The position numbers were made by a program, and so were the translations under genes. Under the pieces are notes generated by a model. It did not search any database and had not been told where the DNA came from. It worked only from the letters and a program-made list of their open reading frames with translations. This document shows positions 1-7,951 of a DNA stretch of 64,000 bases, one piece after another. Where the stretch lies: assembly GCA_963848415.1 (NCBI GenBank), contig CAWKDN010000001.1, positions 2,790,001 through 2,854,000 of the forward strand, written 5' to 3'. This stretch comes from CAVQBC01 sp963848415. Lineage in GTDB: Bacteria > Actinomycetota > Thermoleophilia > Solirubrobacterales > Solirubrobacteraceae. How positions within the stretch are numbered: position 1 is the first letter of the stretch; every line of letters begins with the position of its first letter.

Positions 1-224
1 GCCCGTGGCTGACCTTCGAGGTCGGCCCCGGCGCCGTGCGCGAGCTGGCCGGCGACCTCAACAGCTGGCTGGGCGCTCCCGAGGAGCTGCGTGAGCAGAC
101 GCGCAAGGCGATGGTCGAGGTCGCCCACGAGCACTACTCCTGGGACGGCGTCGCCCGGCGGATGATCGCGGCCGCGCAGGGCAAGCTCGACGAGCTGCCA
201 GAGCCCGCGCCGCTCGAGGTCTGA
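1..224 (+). CDS. C-terminal end of a probable family-4 glycosyltransferase (partial)
   Basis: The frame is open from the left edge and stops at 222-224, leaving about 74 C-terminal residues. The tail carries a helical segment with H-Y-S-W-D near its end, followed by a run of alanine-rich helix. This is the usual ending of GT-B family-4 (group 1) glycosyltransferases, where a tryptophan shortly before the last helix packs back on the first domain. No catalytic part is visible, so donor and acceptor cannot be named. The assignment rests on the shape of the C-terminus only; another GT-B enzyme is possible. It is convergent with the methyltransferase next door, with 6 bases between the stops. Confidence 0.5.
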   Translation, partial: PWLTFEVGPGAVRELAGDLNSWLGAPEELREQTRKAMVEVAHEHYSWDGVARRMIAAAQGKLDELPEPAPLEV

Positions 225-230
225 CGCCGC

Positions 231-1040
231 TCAGGCCGTCGCGAGCAGGGTGAACAGGACCGGCAGCGCCTCGCCGCCGAGCCGCAGGCGGTAGGCGCCG
301 TCGGGCTCGCGCGTCAGGATGTCCCCGCGCGGGTCGAAGTCCAGCTCGAGGTGCTCGTGCAGCGCGTCGACGCGCAGCCCGGCGCGGATCGCCGCGGTGA
401 CGATCTCCCCGAGCGAGTGGCCGTACTCGACGCTCTCGGTCGCGGCCAGCGTCGCGCCCGGGTCGGCGTAGGAGCCGTCGGCGTCGAAGCGCCGCGGCCC
501 GTCGAAGGCGTAGGGGAAGTCGAGCACCGGCGGCTCGACCGACGCGAACATGCCATGCAGCGGGTGGATCTCGACCAGCACCAGCCGGCCGCCGGGCCGC
601 AGCACCGCGTGGGCGCAGCGCATCCACGCGCCGAGGTCGGCGATCCAGCCGAGCACCCCGATGGTGGCGTAGGCGAGGTCGAAGCGGCCGTGCAGCGACG
701 CCGGCAGGTCGGCGGCGTCGCCCTCCACCCATGTCACCTCGACGCCGGCCCGCGCGGCGAGCCCTTCCGCCTTGGCCAGCGAGGCGGGGGAGAGGTCGAC
801 GCCGGTGACCCGCGCGCCCCGGCGCGCCAGCGAGATCGTGTCGAAGCCGATGTGGCACTGGATGTGGACGACATCGAGGCCGGCGACGTCGCCGGCAGCC
901 TCCCGAACTGCGGCGTCCTCGTGGCGGCCCAGCACGTCGGCGCCGGCGACGAGCGCTTCGGCGTCGTAGTAGTTGTCCTGGCCGTGAACCGCCGCGAGCG
1001 CGTCCCAGTGGGCGCGGTTGACCTCCAGCGGCTCTGGCAC
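231..1040 (-). CDS. Class I SAM-dependent methyltransferase
   Basis: A 269-residue protein starting at a GTG. After a short N-terminal segment with N-R-A-H-W-D, motif I appears as a degenerate I-Q-C-H-I-G-F-D-T around residue 65, then the acidic end of strand 2 (V-T-G-V-D-L-S) and a later D-L-A-Y-A-T-I-G motif. This N-x-x-x-W layout is common in small-molecule methyltransferases of the UbiE/Methyltransf_11 group; the substrate is not predictable. A TAGGCT hexamer sits 6 bases upstream of the start (1055 to 1050 on the minus strand) with no Shine-Dalgarno sequence, suggesting a leaderless transcript. It is divergent from the cytochrome-cupredoxin lipoprotein. Confidence 0.8.
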   Translation of the reverse strand: MPEPLEVNRAHWDALAAVHGQDNYYDAEALVAGADVLGRHEDAAVREAAGDVAGLDVVHIQCHIGFDTISLARRGARVTGVDLSPASLAKAEGLAARAGVEVTWVEGDAADLPASLHGRFDLAYATIGVLGWIADLGAWMRCAHAVLRPGGRLVLVEIHPLHGMFASVEPPVLDFPYAFDGPRRFDADGSYADPGATLAATESVEYGHSLGEIVTAAIRAGLRVDALHEHLELDFDPRGDILTREPDGAYRLRLGGEALPVLFTLLATA

Positions 1041-1115
1041 GCGCGCAGCCTAGCCGCGGCCGGCAAGGCGGCGCAACCGGACCACCCGGTGGCGCCATGC
1101 CGCCCGCCGAGCGGG

Positions 1116-1121
1116 TAAATT
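1116..1121 (+). promoter_or_regulatory. Candidate -10 element upstream of the cytochrome c-cupredoxin gene
   Basis: The hexamer TAAATT is unusually AT-rich for this sequence. It would place the transcript start near 1128, downstream of the ATG at 1097. That argues that translation starts at 1130 or, with the GGAAGGGGAG Shine-Dalgarno at 1136-1145, at 1154 or 1157. No convincing -35 is visible. Confidence 0.45.
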
Positions 1122-1153
1122 CCCGGCGGATGAGCGGAAGGGGAGCGGCAGCC

Positions 1154-1888
1154 GTGATGCGCGCGGGCACCCTGGCGGTCGGCGCCGGGCTGCTGGTGTG
1201 GGTCTCGGGCTGCGGGGCGGGCACCGAGGACGCCGACCTCGTCGCCGGCAAGCAGGCCTTCGTGGCCAACTGCGGCGCATGTCACACGCTCGCGCGCGCC
1301 GGGACGACCGGCGTCACCGGCCCGAACCTGGACGTCGCCTTCGGCCGCGCGCGCATCGACGGCCTCGACCAGTCCACCTTCGAGGGCGTGGTCTCCGGCT
1401 GGATCCAGCATCCCAACATCAACCCGCAGATCGATCCGGTCACCGGCAAGGCGCTGCCGTTGATGGAGGCCGACATCGTCGAGGGGCGGCTCGTCAAGGA
1501 CGTCGCCGCCTACGTCGCCTCGGCCGCGGGCAAGCGCGGCGAGGACGGCGGCCGGCTCGCGACCGTGGGCGTCAAGCGCTCCGACGAGGTGGCCAAGGCC
1601 GACGACGGCGAGCTCTCCATCCCTGCCGACCCCTCCGGCGCGCTGGCCTACACCTTCGGCTCGGCCGAGGCCGAGGCCGGCGCGGTCACCTTCAACTCCA
1701 AGAACGACTCCTCGATCGACCACAACATCGCCGTCAAGGGCAACGGGCTCGACGAGAAGGGCAACGTCGTCAAGGGCGGTGCGACCTCGACCGTCGAGGC
1801 CGACCTCGACGCCGGCGAGTACACGTTCTACTGCTCGGTGCCCGGCCACGAGCAGGGCGGCATGGCGGGCAAGCTCACCGTCAAGTGA
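1154..1888 (+). CDS. Lipoprotein with fused cytochrome c and cupredoxin domains
   Basis: Begins with a lipoprotein signal: a basic start, a hydrophobic stretch and the lipobox V-S-G-C with the acylated cysteine near residue 20. A class I cytochrome c domain follows with a C-G-A-C-H heme site (about 40-44) and a G-P-N-L loop. After a linker, the last 90 residues form a cupredoxin: an early D-H-N histidine and a C-terminal Y-C-S-V-P-G-H-x5-M cluster, giving the Cys, His and Met copper ligands. It is probably a membrane-anchored periplasmic-face electron carrier for the adjacent oxidases; that role is inferred from context. GTG 1154 is chosen for spacing to the purine-rich site at 1136-1145; ATG 1157 or 1130 are alternatives. 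Its end overlaps the convergent ctaG-like gene by 8 bases. Confidence 0.85.
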   Translation: MMRAGTLAVGAGLLVWVSGCGAGTEDADLVAGKQAFVANCGACHTLARAGTTGVTGPNLDVAFGRARIDGLDQSTFEGVVSGWIQHPNINPQIDPVTGKALPLMEADIVEGRLVKDVAAYVASAAGKRGEDGGRLATVGVKRSDEVAKADDGELSIPADPSGALAYTFGSAEAEAGAVTFNSKNDSSIDHNIAVKGNGLDEKGNVVKGGATSTVEADLDAGEYTFYCSVPGHEQGGMAGKLTVK

Positions 1889-2711
1889 CCGAGGCCGCCC
1901 GCGCGGCGCGCCGCTCGGCTTCACGTGCCTGGCGCCGGTCCTCCTCCTGGGAGGCCCGCCAGAACAGGAAGCACAGCGCGAAGACCATGATCAGCAGGTC
2001 GAGCACGACCATCATCGCGCCCGCGATCTGCTGGTCGGCCAGCGGCGTGAGCCCGCGTCGGTCGCCGTCGCCGTAGACCCCGGTGTAGAGCGGCACGCGG
2101 ATGATCACGAAGCTCATCCCGAGGAACATGCCCAGGAAGCGCGCCGAGATGATGTGGCCGATCTTCCACAGCTCGCCGGTCATGCGGCGCCGCTTGGGCT
2201 CGAGCACCGCCCACCACACGAGCACGCCGGCGCCGATGAAGCCGGCGTGTTGGAGCACGTGCACCGCGTCGTAGCGGGTGGCGGCCTCGAACAGCGGCGT
2301 CCAGTGCCAGCCGTAGAGGATCAGCGCGTAGAGGGGGATGGCGAGCAGCGGCGCCCGCATCCGCCGCAGCGCACCGCGTAGCGGGCGGTTGCGAGCCAGC
2401 GGCACGAGCAGCGCCCGCGGCAGGAAGAAGCCGAGCACCGGGTTGCGGATCCCGGCCACGAACAGCGGCGCGGCGAGATCGGCGATCAGCAGGTGCTCGG
2501 CCATGTGGGCGCTGAGCAGGTCGCCCGCCAGTGCGCCGGTCGGCCCCAGCAGCCCGACCGCCCAGAGCGCCACGGCGCCGTGGAAGCAGGCCTGCTGGCC
2601 GCGCGGCACGCTCACCCCGCGCCGGCGCAGGATCGCGAGCGCCCGCAGGTAGAGGCCCTCGACCACCATGAGCCAGACGACGACGCCGGGGTCGAGGCTC
2701 AGCCACTCCAC
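1881..2711 (-). CDS. ctaG: CtaG-like cytochrome c oxidase assembly protein (caa3_CtaG family)
   Basis: A 276-residue polytopic membrane protein with about seven hydrophobic helices and the histidine-containing stretches typical of the caa3_CtaG family: H-M-A-E-H-L-L near residue 70, Y-G-W-H-W-T-P in the middle and H-x-x-Q-H soon after. The family is linked to copper insertion or assembly of cytochrome oxidase. It closes the first oxidase operon, 16 bases after the small membrane protein. A TACCCT hexamer lies 7 bases before the GTG start, so an extra internal promoter is possible. The arginine-rich C-terminal tail is cytoplasmic and overlaps the convergent lipoprotein gene by 8 bases. Confidence 0.85.
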   Translation of the reverse strand: MEWLSLDPGVVVWLMVVEGLYLRALAILRRRGVSVPRGQQACFHGAVALWAVGLLGPTGALAGDLLSAHMAEHLLIADLAAPLFVAGIRNPVLGFFLPRALLVPLARNRPLRGALRRMRAPLLAIPLYALILYGWHWTPLFEAATRYDAVHVLQHAGFIGAGVLVWWAVLEPKRRRMTGELWKIGHIISARFLGMFLGMSFVIIRVPLYTGVYGDGDRRGLTPLADQQIAGAMMVVLDLLIMVFALCFLFWRASQEEDRRQAREAERRAARAASVT

Positions 2712-2727
2712 GTGAGGAAGGGTAGGG

Positions 2728-2838
2728 TCAGGCGACGGCGCGTACGAGCAGCACGAGCCCGATCAGCACCGCCGCGACGACCACCACGTAGAGCAGGAAG
2801 CGGAACGCCTCGCGCTCGGAGCGCAGCGGGTTGAGCAC
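2728..2838 (-). CDS. 36-residue single-helix membrane protein of the caa3 operon
   Basis: A very short frame starting at GTG 2838, one base short of the ctaE stop, so translation is probably coupled. The product has a charged N-terminus (P-L-R-S-E-R-E-A-F-R), one hydrophobic helix of about 23 residues, and an arginine near the C-terminus. Its place between subunit III and the assembly factor, tight spacing on both sides, and size match the micro-subunits (subunit IV-like) that accompany many heme-copper oxidases. No family name can be given. Function as an oxidase subunit or assembly aid is inference. Confidence 0.65.
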   Translation of the reverse strand: MLNPLRSEREAFRFLLYVVVVAAVLIGLVLLVRAVA

Positions 2839-2839
2839 G

Positions 2840-3463
2840 TCAGATGATGTAGACCGTCGTGAACACGACGACCCACATCACGTCGACGAAGTGCCAGTAG
2901 ATCCCGGGCACCTCGACGCCACGATGCTCCTCGGGGGTGAAGTGCCCCTTGAACGCCCGCACGGTCACCATCGCCAGCAGCGTCAGCCCGACGAACACGT
3001 GCGCGCCGTGCAGGCCGGTGAGGCCGTAGAAGATCGACCCCTGCGCGGAGTCCGACGGCGAGAAGCCGATGTGGATGTACTCGTTGACCTGGATGAAGAG
3101 GAAGGTCAGCCCGAGCAGGAACGTCGTGAAGATGCCCACCTTCAGGCCCCAGCGGTTGCCTGCCTTGGCCGACTCGAGCGCCCAGTGCACGGTCAGCGAG
3201 GAAGAGAGCAGGATCGCGGTGTTCACGCCGGCGATCAGCTTCGGCAGCTCGGTCCCCTCGGCCGGCCACTCCGAGCCCGCCACCACCCGGATGAAGAAGT
3301 AGGCGGTGAAGAACGCCCCGAAGATCATCACCTCGGAGACGATGAACAGCAGCATGCCCAGCAGCTGCGGCTCGACCCGCGAGGAGCGGTTCGCGGGCGG
3401 CGGCCCGTGGTGCTCGTGCTCGTCGGCGAGGCCGTGGCCGTGGGTGACGGAGGCGGCTTCCAT
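2840..3463 (-). CDS. ctaE: Cytochrome c oxidase subunit III
   Basis: At 207 residues with five predicted transmembrane helices, this is the short bacterial form of subunit III, lacking the first two helices of the mitochondrial type. Family landmarks are visible: L-F-I-V-S-E-V-M-I-F-G-A-F in the first helix, the E-Y-I-H near residue 125, the G-L-H-G-A-H-V segment and the C-terminal Y-W-H-F-V-D-V-M-W-V-V-V-F. Subunit III stabilises the catalytic subunit and proton uptake. The N-terminus is histidine-rich (H-x-H-x6-H-x-H-H), which may be incidental or bind metal. It follows the USP-like gene by 1 base and precedes the small membrane protein with overlap. No second copy accompanies the other oxidase in this window. 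Confidence 0.95.
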   Translation of the reverse strand: MEAASVTHGHGLADEHEHHGPPPANRSSRVEPQLLGMLLFIVSEVMIFGAFFTAYFFIRVVAGSEWPAEGTELPKLIAGVNTAILLSSSLTVHWALESAKAGNRWGLKVGIFTTFLLGLTFLFIQVNEYIHIGFSPSDSAQGSIFYGLTGLHGAHVFVGLTLLAMVTVRAFKGHFTPEEHRGVEVPGIYWHFVDVMWVVVFTTVYII

Positions 3464-3464
3464 C

Positions 3465-4295
3465 TCAGGCCTCGGCGGGCGCCGCCTCCGCGGCCATCTC
3501 GATGTGCTCGACCGGCTTGCCGCCGCCCTTCTCCACCTTCTCGGGCAGCCCGTCGGCCAGCCACTTGGAGCGATCCCGCGGCAGCGTGGAGATCACGACC
3601 TGGGTGATGCGGAAGAAGTGCATGCAGTTCATCGCGGCCGTGTAGGGATCCGGGTCGCCGATCGTCCCGGCGGCGACGATGTGGGACTTGTGCAGGGACT
3701 CCAGCAGCGCGTTGAGCCGCCGGCGGGCCGCCGCGACCGCGTCGGGATGGGTGAGGTCCTGCGGCACGACCACGATGAAGCGGTGCGGGCCCTCGGCCGC
3801 CAGCTCCTGCAGGCGCTCGACCAGCGGCTCGCCCGCGGCGGTCTGGTTGGCGAGCACCAGCGTGACCTCGAACGGCAGCCCGTCCTTGTTGAGGTCAACG
3901 ATGATGTGCTCGACCGGCAGGCCGGTCTCTGACTCGAGCTTGGCGATCAGGTCGCGCCGCAGCCAGGCCGACTCGGTGGCGGGCAGCGTCGAGACGATGA
4001 TCTCGTCGATCCCGTGCTCGGCCACCGCGTCCGTCGCGGCGTTGAACGGGTCCTCGTCGCCGACCTCGCCCTGCCCGTCGATGCCCTCCTCGCCCATGAA
4101 GTTCAGCGCCAGGTCGACCCGCACCTGGGCGAACCCGCGGCGCGTCTCGGCGTAGATGACGTTGCCGTGCTTGGGGCGCTGCAGCGGCACGACGACGTGG
4201 AAGTGCGCGTCGCCCTCGCGGGCGCGCTCACGGATCGCGTCCAGCAGCGCCTTGCCACCGATCGTCTCGTTGGCGAGGACCAGGATCTCACTCAT
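3465..4295 (-). CDS. Duplicated USP-like alpha/beta protein inside the caa3 operon
   Basis: A soluble 276-residue protein made of two similar halves. Each half starts with a strand ending V-L-A-N-x-T, continues to F-H/I-V-V-V-P, has a G-x-x-G-D-x-D-P-F/Y-x-A loop, then E/Q-I/V-I/V-V-S-T-L-P-x-x-x-S-x-W-L and ends P-V-E-H-I. The fold and the duplication resemble tandem universal stress proteins, which bind nucleotides in some cases, but the typical G-x2-G-x9-G-S ATP loop is not evident. It overlaps the ctaD stop by an ATGA and is followed by ctaE after 1 base, so it is made with the oxidase. A role in oxidase regulation or stress sensing is inference only; the biochemical function is unknown. 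Confidence 0.7.
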   Translation of the reverse strand: MSEILVLANETIGGKALLDAIRERAREGDAHFHVVVPLQRPKHGNVIYAETRRGFAQVRVDLALNFMGEEGIDGQGEVGDEDPFNAATDAVAEHGIDEIIVSTLPATESAWLRRDLIAKLESETGLPVEHIIVDLNKDGLPFEVTLVLANQTAAGEPLVERLQELAAEGPHRFIVVVPQDLTHPDAVAAARRRLNALLESLHKSHIVAAGTIGDPDPYTAAMNCMHFFRITQVVISTLPRDRSKWLADGLPEKVEKGGGKPVEHIEMAAEAAPAEA

Positions 4296-6196
4296 TCACG
4301 GCCTCCCGCCGATCCGGCTGCCGCGGTCGGCACGGACTTCGCCGGCTCCTCGGCAGGCTTGAAGATGCCGTGCACCGCGCCCGGGACGCCGTACTCGTAG
4401 GGCCCGCCGACGACCGTCGGCACGCGGTCGAAGTTGAAGATCGGCGGCGGCGAGGACACCTGCCACTCGAGCGTCAGCGCCCGCCACGGGTTCGCCTCCG
4501 CCCTGGGTCCGTTGCGCCAGCTGGCGACGACGTTGTAGACGAAGATCAGCGTCGAGATGCCCAGCAGGAAGGAGGCGAAGGAGATGAACAGGTTCCAGCT
4601 CGCGAACTGCTCCGGGTAGTCCGCCACCCGCCGCGGCATGCCCTGCACGCCGATCAGGTGCATGGGGGCGAAGGTGAGGTTGAAGCCGATGAAGGTCAGC
4701 CAGAAGTGGATCCGGCCGAGGCGCTGGTCGAACATCCGGCCGGTCATCTTCGGGAACCAGTAGTAGACGCCGGCGAAGATCGTGAACAGCGAGCCGCCGT
4801 AGAGCACGTAGTGGATGTGGGCGACGATGAAGTAGGTGTCGCTCACGTGGATGACCACGGGGATCATCGCCAGCATCACGCCCGAGATCCCGCCGAGCAC
4901 GAACATGGTGAGGAAGCCGAGCGCGAACAGCATCGGCGTGTCCATGTGCAGCACGCCGCGCCACAGCGTCGCCAGCCACGAGAAGATCTTGATCCCGGTG
5001 GGCACGGCGATGATCGCGGTGGTGATCATCATCGGCACGCGGATCCAGGACTGCATGCCCGAGACGAACATGTGGTGCGCCCACACCGTGAAGCCGAGCA
5101 GCACGATCGCCAGCAGCGAGAAGGCCATCATGCGGTAGCCGAAGATCGGCTTGCGCGACTTGACCGAGAGGACCTCGGAGATGATCCCGAAGCCGGGCAG
5201 CATCATGATGTAGACCGCGGGGTGGGAGTAGAACCAGAAGACGTGCTGGTACATCAGCACCTCGCCGCCGCGCTCGGGGACGAAGAAGTTGAACCCCAGC
5301 GAGTAGTCCAGCAGCACGAAGAACTGCGAGGCGGCCACGAACGGGGTGGCGATCACGACCAGCAGCGAGGTCGAGAAGTTCGCCCACACCAGCAGCGGCA
5401 TGCGCCAGAAGGACATGCCCGGCGCGCGCATGGTGATGATGGTCACCAGGAAGTTCAGCGCAGTTGCGATCGAGGAGGCGCCCGCGAACTGCACGCCGAT
5501 CGTGAAGAACATCTGGCCGATCGGCACGTCGGTCGACAGCGGCGCGTAGGCGGTCCAGCCCGTCGCGAAGGACCCGCCGGGCGCGAAGAACGACGCCGTC
5601 ATCATGATCCCGGCGATCGGCAGCATCCAGTAGGACAGCGCGTTCAGGCGCGGGAAGGCCATGTCCGGCGCGCCGATCATCAGCGGCAGCACGTAGTTGG
5701 CCAGCCCCGCGAAGACCGGGATGATGAACAGGAAGATCATCAGCGACGCGTGGACGCTGAAGAGCCCGTTGTAGGTGTTGGGATCGACGAACTGCTGGCC
5801 CGGCGCCGCCAGCTCGGCGCGGACGACCATCGCCAGCAGCCCGCCGACCAGCATGAAGAAGAACGAGGTGACCACGTACTGGATGCCGATCACCTTGTGG
5901 TCGGTGTTGACCCGGAAGTAGTCCTTCCACGAGTGCGCGCCGTGGGAGGAGTGGTCCTCGGGCCGGGTCGGGCGGCCGGCGGCCCAGTAGAACCAGTAGT
6001 CGAAGGCGCCGAGGCCGACGAGCCAGAACAGCGGCGCGGCGACCAGCGAGACGAGCAGGATCGCGCTCGTGTCCAGCACGGGGTCCCAGCCGTAGGCGGC
6101 CCGCACCAGCGCCACGATCCCCGTGGAGAAGGCGACGCCCAGCACGAGGGCGAAGAAGGCCCGGGACTGGCCGGGGGCGCGCAGACTGGCGGTCAT
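4292..6196 (-). CDS. ctaD: Cytochrome c oxidase subunit I, A2-type (caa3 oxidase)
   Basis: A 634-residue catalytic subunit with the twelve-helix core preceded by about two extra N-terminal helices. The core shows heme ligand regions (F-S-V-H-A-S-L-M-I-F and V-A-H-I-H-Y), the W-A-H-H-M-F CuB/heme site, and the conserved S-D-T-Y-F. The motif near residue 323 is Y-S-H-P-A-V-Y: the glutamate of A1 enzymes is replaced and the Tyr-Ser pair typical of A2-type proton channels is present (Rhodothermus-type caa3 classification). The crosslinked His-Tyr pair is retained. It reduces O2 to water and pumps protons. The gene follows ctaC by 22 bases and overlaps the next start by ATGA. Confidence 0.95.
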   Translation of the reverse strand: MTASLRAPGQSRAFFALVLGVAFSTGIVALVRAAYGWDPVLDTSAILLVSLVAAPLFWLVGLGAFDYWFYWAAGRPTRPEDHSSHGAHSWKDYFRVNTDHKVIGIQYVVTSFFFMLVGGLLAMVVRAELAAPGQQFVDPNTYNGLFSVHASLMIFLFIIPVFAGLANYVLPLMIGAPDMAFPRLNALSYWMLPIAGIMMTASFFAPGGSFATGWTAYAPLSTDVPIGQMFFTIGVQFAGASSIATALNFLVTIITMRAPGMSFWRMPLLVWANFSTSLLVVIATPFVAASQFFVLLDYSLGFNFFVPERGGEVLMYQHVFWFYSHPAVYIMMLPGFGIISEVLSVKSRKPIFGYRMMAFSLLAIVLLGFTVWAHHMFVSGMQSWIRVPMMITTAIIAVPTGIKIFSWLATLWRGVLHMDTPMLFALGFLTMFVLGGISGVMLAMIPVVIHVSDTYFIVAHIHYVLYGGSLFTIFAGVYYWFPKMTGRMFDQRLGRIHFWLTFIGFNLTFAPMHLIGVQGMPRRVADYPEQFASWNLFISFASFLLGISTLIFVYNVVASWRNGPRAEANPWRALTLEWQVSSPPPIFNFDRVPTVVGGPYEYGVPGAVHGIFKPAEEPAKSVPTAAAGSAGGRE

Positions 6197-6218
6197 TCAG
6201 CGGTCTCCTCGGACGTCT

Positions 6219-7364
6219 TCACTTCGTGCTCTCCGAAAGGTAGTCCACCAGGGCCTTCAGCTGCTCCGGATCGAGCCGCTGGCCGTAGTCGGCCGGCATC
6301 AGGTTGGCCTGGAAGCCCTCGGAGAGGGTGGCGTTGGGGTCGACGATCGACTGCTCGATCTGCTCGGCGCTCTGGCCCTTGAGGACCTCGAGGTTCGGCC
6401 CGGTGTTGGCCTGGCTGCCCGCGTCGGCGAGCGTGTGGCACGAGCCGCAGCCCGTGCTGGCGAAGACCTGCTTGCCGTCGGCGCCCGCCTGCTCGGCGCC
6501 GCCGCCGCTCTCAGAGCCGCCGGCCGCCGCGGCGCCGCCCGCGCCGCCCGTGCGCTGGCCGGCCAGCCAGCGATCGAACTCCGGGCGCGTGACCACCCGC
6601 ACCGTCGAGCGCATCGTCGAGTGCCCAAGGCCGCACAGCTCGGCGCACACCACGGGGTAGGTCCCGCGCCGGGTGGGCGTGACCCGGTAGCCCGTGTCGA
6701 CGCCGGCGACGGCGTCGACCTTCAGCCGGAAGGCCGGCACCCAGAAGTCGTGGATGACGTCCTTGGTCTGCACGGTGAAGTTCACCGGCCGGTCGACCGG
6801 CAGGTAGAGCGCGTTGGTGGTGAGGTCGCGCCCGCCGCGCCCGGCGCCGGAGTAGTGGTAGCTCCAGGCGAACTGCTCGCCGACCACCCTGACCTCCAGC
6901 GCGTCGGCCTTCGCGTCCTCGATGTCGACGAGCACGATGTAGGCGTAGGTGCACAGGGCAACCAGCAGGATCGCGGGGATCGCGGTCCAGATGACCTCGA
7001 GGCGCGTGTTGCCGTGGATCGGTGGGCCGTCGAGGTTCTCCTCGCCCGGGAGCATGCGGAACTTCCAGACGGAGTAGAGGACGATGACCTGACACAGCAC
7101 GAAGACCGGCACGGAGGCGATGATCAGGACGTCCCACAGCGTGTCGATCGGCTTGGCCTGGCCGGAGGCCTGGACCGGGAACCAGTCGATCAGCAGACCG
7201 ACGGCGATCCCCACGATCGAGGAAACCACGCCGATGGCGATCATCTGGCGCAGCTGCGCGGGTGCCTCGCGCGGCGAGCGCACCTCGCGTTCGCCCGCAG
7301 CGCGGGCGCGGAGCTCGCGCTCGTCGAGCTCCCCGGTGGTCTCCTCGGCCTCCTCCTGACTCAT
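6219..7364 (-). CDS. ctaC: Cytochrome c oxidase subunit II with fused cytochrome c (caa3 type)
   Basis: A 381-residue subunit II. An acidic and basic N-terminal tail leads to two transmembrane helices (about 41-60 and 78-100, with a further hydrophobic run at 125-146). The CuA domain has His205, Cys240, Cys244, His248 and Met251. A glycine/alanine-rich linker (about 270-295) connects to a cytochrome c domain with C-G-S-C-H at 306-310 and a methionine near M-P-A-D-Y. The fusion defines a caa3 oxidase taking electrons through its own heme c. It is first in the operon. TAGGAT at 7379-7374 lies 9 bases before the ATG with no Shine-Dalgarno sequence, so the operon transcript may be leaderless. Confidence 0.95.
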   Translation of the reverse strand: MSQEEAEETTGELDERELRARAAGEREVRSPREAPAQLRQMIAIGVVSSIVGIAVGLLIDWFPVQASGQAKPIDTLWDVLIIASVPVFVLCQVIVLYSVWKFRMLPGEENLDGPPIHGNTRLEVIWTAIPAILLVALCTYAYIVLVDIEDAKADALEVRVVGEQFAWSYHYSGAGRGGRDLTTNALYLPVDRPVNFTVQTKDVIHDFWVPAFRLKVDAVAGVDTGYRVTPTRRGTYPVVCAELCGLGHSTMRSTVRVVTRPEFDRWLAGQRTGGAGGAAAAGGSESGGGAEQAGADGKQVFASTGCGSCHTLADAGSQANTGPNLEVLKGQSAEQIEQSIVDPNATLSEGFQANLMPADYGQRLDPEQLKALVDYLSESTK

Positions 7365-7464
7365 GAGGCCGGGATCCTAGGGCAGAGCAGCGACGGAGGG
7401 AACCGCTCCCGCGCGTCAAGGCGCGGTCGCGGTCACGACCCCGGCGGCGGGGCCGGAGGGAGCG

Positions 7465-7863
7465 CTACGCGGCCTGCTGCTCGAAGCTCTGCGAGGCGGC
7501 GAAGCGCGGGTGGCTGCCGTTGCCGCGGAAGGCCGACGGGGCGACGCCCTGATAGCGCCGGAAGGCCTTGGCGAACTGGGCCGGCTGGCGGTAGCCGACG
7601 CGGTGAGCGACCTCGCGGACCGTCAGCGTGCGCCCGGCGAGCATCTCGGCGGCCTGCTGCATCCGCACCCGGGTGAGATGATCCCGGAACGTCGTGCCGC
7701 CGATCTCGGCGTAGGCACGCTGCAGCTGGCGGCGCGAGGAGGCGACGCGGCGGGCGATGTCGTCGAGCGAGAGCTCCGTCGAGTACTCGCGCTCGACGAT
7801 GGCGACGGCGTCCTCGAACAGGCTGGTGCGATGGCGGATGGTGGCAGGACGTTGAGTGGGCAC
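7465..7863 (-). CDS. AraC-family transcriptional regulator (DNA-binding domain only)
   Basis: About 132 residues from GTG 7863; an open frame continues upstream to 8016 but that part is low-complexity basic sequence and overlaps the neighbouring gene remnant. The protein is essentially one AraC/XylS domain: a first helix-turn-helix (S-L-D-D-I-A-R-R-V-A-S-S-R-R-Q-L-Q-R-A), the connecting helix, and a second (T-V-R-E-V-A-H-R-V-G-Y-R-Q-P-A-Q-F-A-K-A-F-R-R), then the P-S-A-F-R ending. No effector domain is present. It lies between the two oxidase operons and could control one of them, but no operator was recognised. A short tail after the domain is glutamine- and serine-rich. Confidence 0.8.
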   Translation of the reverse strand: MPTQRPATIRHRTSLFEDAVAIVEREYSTELSLDDIARRVASSRRQLQRAYAEIGGTTFRDHLTRVRMQQAAEMLAGRTLTVREVAHRVGYRQPAQFAKAFRRYQGVAPSAFRGNGSHPRFAASQSFEQQAA

Positions 7864-7951
7864 ACTGTCAATACGCCTGAACGGCGGAGCGAGGATGACG
7901 GCGCAGGCCGTCCGGGGCAAATCCTGGCGCGCTGCCGCTCGCAGAGAGATG

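Noticed and set aside
1280..1310. TGTCACA resembling an ECF41 -35
   Set aside because: It encodes the heme-binding C-H-T of the cytochrome domain, and no CGTC lies 16 bases downstream.
4370..6382. A 670-codon open frame antisense to the A2-type ctaD
   Set aside because: High GC leaves few stops on the opposite strand. The translation is low-complexity (Arg, Asp, His, Gly) and has no domain, while the ctaD strand has full catalytic motifs.
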